A DNA stretch of 39,711 bases from Actinomycetales bacterium (lineage in GTDB: Bacteria; Actinomycetota; Actinomycetes; Nanopelagicales; Nanopelagicaceae), in contig JAGWYO010000013.1 of NCBI GenBank assembly GCA_018969355.1, positions 1 to 39,711 on the forward strand, written 5' to 3'. The notes under the pieces are model-generated. The model saw only the letters and a list, made by a program, of their open reading frames with translations, had not been told where the DNA came from and ran no database searches. This document shows positions 34,524 to 39,711 of the stretch, in pieces; the stretch's first letter is position 1, and every line of letters begins with the position of its first letter. The position numbers were made by a program, and so were the translations under genes.

Positions 34524-35689
34524 AAAACATAGAACTCATAAAGAAATGGAAGAGCACAACACAAAACAATTACGGGACGCCTTCCATCGCTCTGGTCAAG
34601 GGTAAAGGCATAGTCGTCACTGATGCTGATGGAAAGGAGTACTTAGATTTCTTGGGAGGAATTGCAACAAGCATCGTGGGACATGCGCATCCAGCAATCG
34701 TGAAGGCTGTTAGCAAGCAGATTGCACAGTTAAGTCATGTGAGCAATTTCTACGCCCATCCCAACGCCTTAGCGTTGGCTTCCAAATTAATTGAAATGAC
34801 CGGCGATAAGAGTTCCCGTGTTTTCTTCTGCCAATCTGGTGCTGAAGCTAACGAAGCAGCGTTAAAGCTCTCCCGTTGCACTGGACGCAATCGAATAGTC
34901 GCTGCGCAAGGTGCTTTCCACGGTAGAACGATGGGCGCACTTTCAATGACCGGACAACCGGCAAAGCGCGAACCATTCTTGCCATTGGTTAAAGGCGTTA
35001 AGCATGTTGCCTTTGGCGATATCGAAGCAATGCGCCGTGCCATTTCAAGAAAGACTGCAATGGTGATCTTGGAACCAATCATGGGTGAAGCAGGAGTGAT
35101 AATTCCACCGGTTGATTATTTAGCTCAAGTGAGAGAAATCTGTGATTCATATGGTGCTCTGTTGGTAATCGATGCTGTGCAAACAGGTATGGGTCGCACA
35201 GGTGATTGGTTTGGATATGAGTACTCAGGGATAAAGCCTGATGTGATTACTGTGGCGAAGGGATTAGGTGGTGGATTGCCATTAGGGGCGATGATCGCAT
35301 TAGGTAAAGCGGCATCGTTTTTTGAGGCTGGAGATCACGGCACAACATTTGGGGGCAATCCCGTTACTACCGCCGCAGGTCTTGCAGCAATTGCAGTGAT
35401 TGAAAAGGAAAAGCTTATTGAAAAGACTGTTCTGCATCATGAATTTCTCTTAACTGAGTTAGCAATGATTGAAGGTGTGAAGGAAGTGCGCGGAGCGGGT
35501 TTACTGATTGGCATTGAGTTGGATTCACCAGTCGCCAAAGAGTTTGCGGCCAAGATGGCAAAGGCAGGAGTTTTGGTCAATGCAGCCAATGAGACAACGA
35601 TTCGTATTGCACCTGCACTCATTGTTACTCAGGCGCAGTTGGTGAAATTTGTTTCCATCTTCAGAAAGGTGATCAATGATGGCAAGTAA
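34520..35689 (+). CDS. argD: Acetylornithine aminotransferase
   Basis: A 389-residue class III PLP aminotransferase converting N-acetylglutamate semialdehyde to N-acetylornithine. FLGGIATSIVGHAHPAIV, SGAEANEAALKLSR, GAFHGRTMGALS, the cofactor-binding VIDAVQTGMGRTG and the PLP lysine Lys247 in VAKGLGGGLPLGA are all present. The start is TTG at 34520, overlapping the argB stop by 4 bases; no better start is nearby. The 3' end overlaps argR by 14 bp, so there is no room for the argF gene that often follows argD. Confidence 0.95.
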   Translation: MKNIELIKKWKSTTQNNYGTPSIALVKGKGIVVTDADGKEYLDFLGGIATSIVGHAHPAIVKAVSKQIAQLSHVSNFYAHPNALALASKLIEMTGDKSSRVFFCQSGAEANEAALKLSRCTGRNRIVAAQGAFHGRTMGALSMTGQPAKREPFLPLVKGVKHVAFGDIEAMRRAISRKTAMVILEPIMGEAGVIIPPVDYLAQVREICDSYGALLVIDAVQTGMGRTGDWFGYEYSGIKPDVITVAKGLGGGLPLGAMIALGKAASFFEAGDHGTTFGGNPVTTAAGLAAIAVIEKEKLIEKTVLHHEFLLTELAMIEGVKEVRGAGLLIGIELDSPVAKEFAAKMAKAGVLVNAANETTIRIAPALIVTQAQLVKFVSIFRKVINDGK

Positions 35690-36161
35690 TGCAACAAATG
35701 TTTCTGCGCGCAGAGCAAAAGCCATTGTGCTGATTCAATCTGGAGCCATTCATTCACAATCTGATTTAGTGGTGGCATTAAGAAAGAGTGGATATCGAGT
35801 TACTCAGGCAACGGCTAGTAGGGATCTCGAAGAAATTGGCGCTGTTCGTGGGCGTGGTCGAGATGGTGAATCTGTGTATCAAATTAGAGAGTCCTCTGAT
35901 GATGCTCTCTCTCGCATCAATCCCGTCCCATCAAAGTTGATTCTCTCCGTTGATCACAGCGCCAATTTGGCCGTTATTCACACACCACCAGGGGCTGCGC
36001 AGTTCGTTGCTAGTTCACTTGACCACGCCAATCTCACAGGTGTTATAGGCACGATTGCAGGCGACGACACGATTATCCTTGTGTCCAAGAAAGCAACTGG
36101 TGGAGCGCAGTTAGCGAAAGAATTACTCGCTTACGCAGCAACTAAGAATGGGAGAAAGTAG
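35676..36161 (+). CDS. argR: Arginine repressor ArgR
   Basis: A 161-residue ArgR. The N-terminal winged helix (SQSDLVVALRKSGYRVTQATASRDLEEIGAVR) binds ARG boxes, and the C-terminal domain (HTPPGAAQFVASSLDHAN, then VIGTIAGDDTIILV) forms the hexamer core with the arginine-contacting GTIAGDDT motif. It should repress its own operon through the two ARG boxes before argC, in an arginine-dependent manner. The ATG at 35676 lies inside the end of argD, with AAAGGTGA as ribosome-binding site; an ATG one codon later is possible. argH follows directly. Confidence 0.95.
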   Translation: MMASNATNVSARRAKAIVLIQSGAIHSQSDLVVALRKSGYRVTQATASRDLEEIGAVRGRGRDGESVYQIRESSDDALSRINPVPSKLILSVDHSANLAVIHTPPGAAQFVASSLDHANLTGVIGTIAGDDTIILVSKKATGGAQLAKELLAYAATKNGRK

Positions 36162-37589
36162 ATGGCGCTCTGGGGAGCACGCTTTAGTGGTAGCCCAGCT
36201 GATGCTGTCTTTGCACTCTCACGCAGTGCCCACTTTGATTGGCGTTTAGCCCCGTATGACATTCGCTCATCGCTAGCGCACCTATCTGTTTTGGAATCAA
36301 GCAAGTTAGTCAGTAAAGATGATGCAGCTGCAATTCGCGGTGCTCTCAAAGAGTTAGCAGTTGAGGTATCAAAGGGCTCATTTGTGGCCGAGGCTGGCGA
36401 TGAAGATGTTCATAGCGCTTTGGAGCGTTTGCTAACTGCCAAGCTTGGCGCAGTTGGTGGGGCTCTTCGTGCCGGACGCTCTCGCAACGATCAAGTCACA
36501 ACTGATCTTCGTCTCTTTGCCATCGATCACATGTTGGAAATTGCCTCATTGATCACTGTTTTGAATAGCGCGATTTTGAATAAAGCTAACGAGTATGTCA
36601 ACGATAGCGCTCCAGGATTTACGCATATTCAACATGCGCAGCCCGTTTCATTTGGACACGAATTAGCTAAGCATGCACATGCATTTGCGAGAGATTTGGA
36701 TCGCATTAATGACTGGCTCAAGCGCACATCAGTGAGCTCACTTGGTGCTGGAGCACTTGCAGGATCATCACTTCCATTAGATCCAGCACGCACCGCAAAA
36801 GAGTTAGGCTTTGATTCGAGTTTTGCTAACAGCATTGATGCCGTCAGTGATCGAGATTATGTTGCAGAGGCGTTGTTTATTTGTGCAACAGTAGGTGTGC
36901 ATTTATCTCGAATCGGTGAAGAGTGGACACTGTGGGCATCGACTGAGTTTGCATGGGCCAAGGTGGCAGATGAGTATTCAACTGGTTCATCGATTATGCC
37001 GCAGAAAAAGAATCCAGATATGGCAGAACTGGCACGAGGTAAATCTGGTCGACTGATTGGGAACCTGGTTTCGGTGATGACAATGCTAAAAGGATTGCCA
37101 TTTGCCTATAACCGCGATCTGCAAGAGGATAAAGAACCGCTCTTTGATAGTTTTGATACTCTGCTCTTGACGTTGCCAGCAGTGACGGGGATGGTTTCCA
37201 CAACGAATTTTGATCGTAAAAAAATGGCACTTGCTGCACCTACTGGTTTCTCACTAGCCACAGAGATTGCAGATTATTTGGTTCGAAAGAATGTTCCTTT
37301 TGCTACTGCTCATGAGTCTGCAGGAAAGTGTGTGGCCTTGTGTGAAAAGAGTTCACGCCAGTTACATGAACTCAGCGATGATGAGTTCAAAAGTATCCAC
37401 CCATCTCTCGACGCAGGAGTAAGAAAAACGCTTAGTGTCGATGGGGCTTTGAATTCAAGGACAACTGCCGGGGGAACTGCGCCGGCGTTAGTGGCTGATC
37501 AAATCAGGAACGCGCTCAATGAAAATCATGCGCAATCTACGAAAATAGCCGCCAAAGCTAAGGCTTTTTCAGAGATGATGGGTACATGA
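36162..37589 (+). CDS. argH: Argininosuccinate lyase
   Basis: A 475-residue ArgH of the fumarase/aspartase superfamily. It splits argininosuccinate into arginine and fumarate. The N-terminal [35 protein letters not shown], the [14 protein letters not shown] catalytic-histidine segment and the superfamily signature [12 protein letters not shown] are present. The start abuts the argR stop, with GGGAGAAAG upstream. argG, which makes its substrate and usually precedes it, is not in the window. Its stop overlaps tyrS by 4 bp. Confidence 0.96.
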   Translation: MALWGARFSGSPADAVFALSRSAHFDWRLAPYDIRSSLAHLSVLESSKLVSKDDAAAIRGALKELAVEVSKGSFVAEAGDEDVHSALERLLTAKLGAVGGALRAGRSRNDQVTTDLRLFAIDHMLEIASLITVLNSAILNKANEYVNDSAPGFTHIQHAQPVSFGHELAKHAHAFARDLDRINDWLKRTSVSSLGAGALAGSSLPLDPARTAKELGFDSSFANSIDAVSDRDYVAEALFICATVGVHLSRIGEEWTLWASTEFAWAKVADEYSTGSSIMPQKKNPDMAELARGKSGRLIGNLVSVMTMLKGLPFAYNRDLQEDKEPLFDSFDTLLLTLPAVTGMVSTTNFDRKKMALAAPTGFSLATEIADYLVRKNVPFATAHESAGKCVALCEKSSRQLHELSDDEFKSIHPSLDAGVRKTLSVDGALNSRTTAGGTAPALVADQIRNALNENHAQSTKIAAKAKAFSEMMGT

Positions 37590-38851
37590 ACCTGCTAGAA
37601 GATCTGCGCTGGCGTGGGCTCTTAGCCCAGTCCACCGATGAGGCCGCTCTGCTTGATTCATTAAAAAAACCCATTACTTTGTATGTGGGCTTTGACCCAA
37701 CAGCGCCATCACTACACGTGGGCAACCTCGTTGTTTTGCTTGTTCTTCGCCGTTTTCAGTTAGCTGGTCACACACCTATAGCTTTAGTGGGCGGGGCTAC
37801 AGGATTAGTAGGAGATCCCAGCGGTAAGAATGAAGAGCGCACACTCAATAGCACTGAAATCGTTGAGGGTTGGGTCAATCGCATCCGCACACAAGTCTCT
37901 GCTTTCCTCGATTTTAGTGAAGCCACAAACAAGGCCATTGTTGTTAACAATCTTGATTGGACTTCACCATTGAGTGCAATCGAGTTCTTACGCGATATAG
38001 GCAAACACTTTAGTGTGAACCAAATGCTCTCGAAGGATTCAGTATCTGCCAGATTAGAAGCAGGGGGAATTTCCTATACTGAGTTTTCCTATCAAGTTCT
38101 TCAATCCTATGATTTTCTAGAACTTTATCGCCGCAATAACTGCACATTGCAGTTGGGTGGTTCAGATCAGTGGGGCAACATCGTTGCTGGTTTAGATTTG
38201 ATTCGCCGTGTTGAACAGGCAAGTGCTCATGCACTCACTGTGCCACTGTTGACCAAAGCCGATGGAACTAAGTTTGGAAAGACTGCTGGGGGATCAGTCT
38301 GGCTAGATCCATCCATGACTTCGCCTTATGCTTTCTTTCAGTACTGGTTAAACACCGATGATAAAGATGTCATCAATTTCCTTAGAGTTTTTTCATTTAA
38401 GTCTCATGGTGAGATCACTGCATTAGAAAAGGCACACAGTGAAAACCCTGGTTTGCGCCAAGCACATCGTGCTTTGGCTCAAGAGCTCACCGCTCTCGTG
38501 CATTCACAAGCGACAACTGATCGCGTGGAATCTGCAGCAAAGGCGTTATTTGGTCAAGGGGATTTGACAGAACTCGATGAAGAAACATTGGCGGGTGCAC
38601 TTGCTGAACTTCCTCGCACCACTGTGTCTAAAAATGATGCAATTCCACCATGGGTAGATCTGCTGGCAGCAACTGGTGTTGTTGACTCCAAATCTGCGGC
38701 GCGGCGCATTGTCAAAGAAGGTGGTGCATATCTCAACAATGAAAAGATCTCTGGAGAAGATTTTGCACCTCAAAAATCTGACTTTTTATGCGGTAAATAT
38801 GCGGTTTTGCGAAAAGGCAAGCGAGATTTAGCCGCTGTGGAGCTGATCTAA
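37586..38851 (+). CDS. tyrS: Tyrosine-tRNA ligase
   Basis: A 421-residue class I synthetase of the TyrS1 type. The HIGH-like motif is HVGN in [12 protein letters not shown], the tyrosine-site [14 protein letters not shown] and [11 protein letters not shown] follow, and the KMSKS-like KFGKT is in [13 protein letters not shown]. The last 65 residues form an S4-like RNA-binding domain ([21 protein letters not shown]). The ATG at 37586 overlaps the argH stop as ATGA. Co-transcription with argH is a known actinobacterial arrangement. The rRNA operon follows in the same direction. Confidence 0.96.
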   Translation: MNLLEDLRWRGLLAQSTDEAALLDSLKKPITLYVGFDPTAPSLHVGNLVVLLVLRRFQLAGHTPIALVGGATGLVGDPSGKNEERTLNSTEIVEGWVNRIRTQVSAFLDFSEATNKAIVVNNLDWTSPLSAIEFLRDIGKHFSVNQMLSKDSVSARLEAGGISYTEFSYQVLQSYDFLELYRRNNCTLQLGGSDQWGNIVAGLDLIRRVEQASAHALTVPLLTKADGTKFGKTAGGSVWLDPSMTSPYAFFQYWLNTDDKDVINFLRVFSFKSHGEITALEKAHSENPGLRQAHRALAQELTALVHSQATTDRVESAAKALFGQGDLTELDEETLAGALAELPRTTVSKNDAIPPWVDLLAATGVVDSKSAARRIVKEGGAYLNNEKISGEDFAPQKSDFLCGKYAVLRKGKRDLAAVELI

Positions 38852-38936
38852 TAATTGGGCTTTTTGGTCTCAAACGCTAGCGGGTCAACGTTATTTGATG
38901 TTTAAGAAGTGCTCGAAAAGCCCCGAAAACGCCGAT

Positions 38937-38965
38937 TTGACCCCTCTGGGCCAGCAGGTTATAGT
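38937..38965 (+). promoter_or_regulatory. Ribosomal RNA operon promoter
   Basis: TTGACC (38937-38942) and TATAGT (38960-38965) are separated by 17 bp, the best match to a principal-sigma promoter seen in the window. Transcription would begin near 38972, about 377 nt ahead of mature 16S. Confidence 0.8.
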
Positions 38966-39083
38966 TTGCCCCTTGCTGTGAAACGGACGACTGAGGCCGG
39001 ACAGCATCGACTCCCCGATCTAGAGCTCATAAGAGCGCGGTTTGACCGTGCTCGCGTGTATGCACTAGGTTTGGCAGTCTGCC

Positions 39084-39113
39084 CTGAAAAATAGGAGAAA
39101 TCCTAGATTTCAG
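39084..39113 (+). promoter_or_regulatory. GNRA-capped hairpin in the rRNA leader (boxB-like)
   Basis: CTGAAA (39084-39089) pairs with TTTCAG (39108-39113), and TAGGA (39092-39096) with TCCTA (39101-39105). A 2x2 internal loop lies between the two helices and the apical loop is GAAA. Position and shape resemble the boxB element of rRNA antitermination sites. Confidence 0.6.
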
Positions 39114-39127
39114 TGCGCATCCGTACC

Positions 39128-39146
39128 TTGAGAACTCAACAGCGTG
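39128..39146 (+). promoter_or_regulatory. TTGAGAACTCAACAGCGTG motif of actinobacterial rRNA leaders
   Basis: This stretch, 14 nt after the GNRA-capped hairpin, matches the GAGAACTCAA-type motif I know from actinobacterial rRNA leaders and spacers, where it has been linked to antitermination and processing. Its first 12 bases can fold on themselves (TTGAG-AA-CTCAA). The role assigned is from memory of the motif, not from alignment. Confidence 0.5.
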
Positions 39147-39203
39147 CTAATAAGTCAATGCCAATATGTGGCTCTATGTGTCATGCTTTCAATAGCGAAA
39201 AAC

Positions 39204-39218
39204 CAGTGTTTTACACTG
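39204..39218 (+). promoter_or_regulatory. Small hairpin in the rRNA leader
   Basis: CAGTGT (39204-39209) pairs with ACACTG (39213-39218) around a TTT loop, followed by CTTTGAT. It is a 6-bp stem inside the leader, perhaps a processing or antitermination element. Confidence 0.4.
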
Positions 39219-39348
39219 CTTTGATAGATATCCACGGCAAATAAATACTTCAATGAGGTATGACCGTTAAAAGTTATACCCGTTGATTTCCTTTGGTAAT
39301 AAGACAAAATAAACGTTAGTTTGTTTGTCTGTACGCCAGATAAAACTT

Positions 39349-39711
<363 letters not shown>

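Larger units (their letters stand above)
38852..39348 (+). other. tyrS-16S intergenic region with rrn control elements
   Basis: About 497 bp without a credible gene. The first 85 bp hold a distant inverted repeat (GGGCTTTT at 38857-38864, AAAAGCCC at 38916-38923) and the palindrome CGCTAGCG between the arms, possibly the end of the tyrS transcript. The rrn promoter, a GNRA-capped hairpin, the TTGAGAACTCAA motif and a further small hairpin follow. The final 130 bp before 16S are A+T-rich with no structure that I can name. Confidence 0.7.

Noticed and set aside
38857-38923. GGGCTTTT...AAAAGCCC as a tyrS terminator
   Set aside because: The arms are 51 nt apart and only 8 bp long, and no T-run follows the right arm; too weak to call a terminator.
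38909-39094. A 61-codon open frame upstream of the rRNA genes
   Set aside because: It covers the rrn promoter and the start of the leader, has no ribosome-binding site and resembles no protein that I know.

Overview
The window is a gene-dense, moderately low-GC actinobacterial chromosome segment, with many start/stop overlaps of 1-4 nt. Actinobacterial markers are WhiA, RbpA, an InhA-like enoyl-ACP reductase, a SufR-led suf operon, DUF3099 and an argCJBD-argR-argH cluster. The 16S 5' end, base composition and compactness suggest a streamlined freshwater actinobacterium of the acI group (Nanopelagicales, Planktophila-like). That placement is inference from memory; no alignment was run.

Layout, left to right. 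(1) 1-5833, plus strand: uvrA tail, uvrC, an APH-fold kinase, rapZ, yvcK and whiA. (2) 5834-9607, plus: a regulated leader, then gap-pgk-tpiA, secG and rbpA. (3) 9604-15139, minus: ctaA-tkt-tal-pgi, translationally coupled; the zwf-opcA-pgl genes usual beside this set in actinobacteria are missing. (4) 15215-21472, plus: the complete SUF iron-sulfur operon sufR-B-D-Rieske-C-S-U-T, divergent from ctaA across a 75-bp region with a palindromic operator. (5) 21497-23368: ABC exporter half-transporter. (6) 23348-24318, minus: DUF3099 protein and SURF1. (7) 24391-25867: fabG and an InhA-type fabI. (8) 25868-28043: infC with an AUC start codon, rpmI, rplT and a SpoU methyltransferase whose first codons form a 15-bp perfect hairpin. 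(9) 28069-31532: pheST. (10) 31533-38851: arginine cluster argC-J-B-D-R-H with tandem ARG boxes overlapping the argC promoter, then tyrS. (11) 38852-39711: rRNA promoter, about 375-nt leader and the first 363 nt of 16S rRNA.

The content is core metabolism and information processing. I saw no CRISPR, prophage, insertion sequence, toxin-antitoxin or defence genes, and I do not claim a new gene system. The interesting signal is regulatory. Five genes that head transcription units carry a TAnnnT hexamer ending exactly 6 nt before the start codon, which predicts leaderless mRNAs. Argued operators are present for ArgR and SufR. Structured leaders sit at gap, pheS, the methyltransferase and rrn. Several usual neighbours (zwf/opcA/pgl, ctaB, argF, argG) are absent from their normal places.
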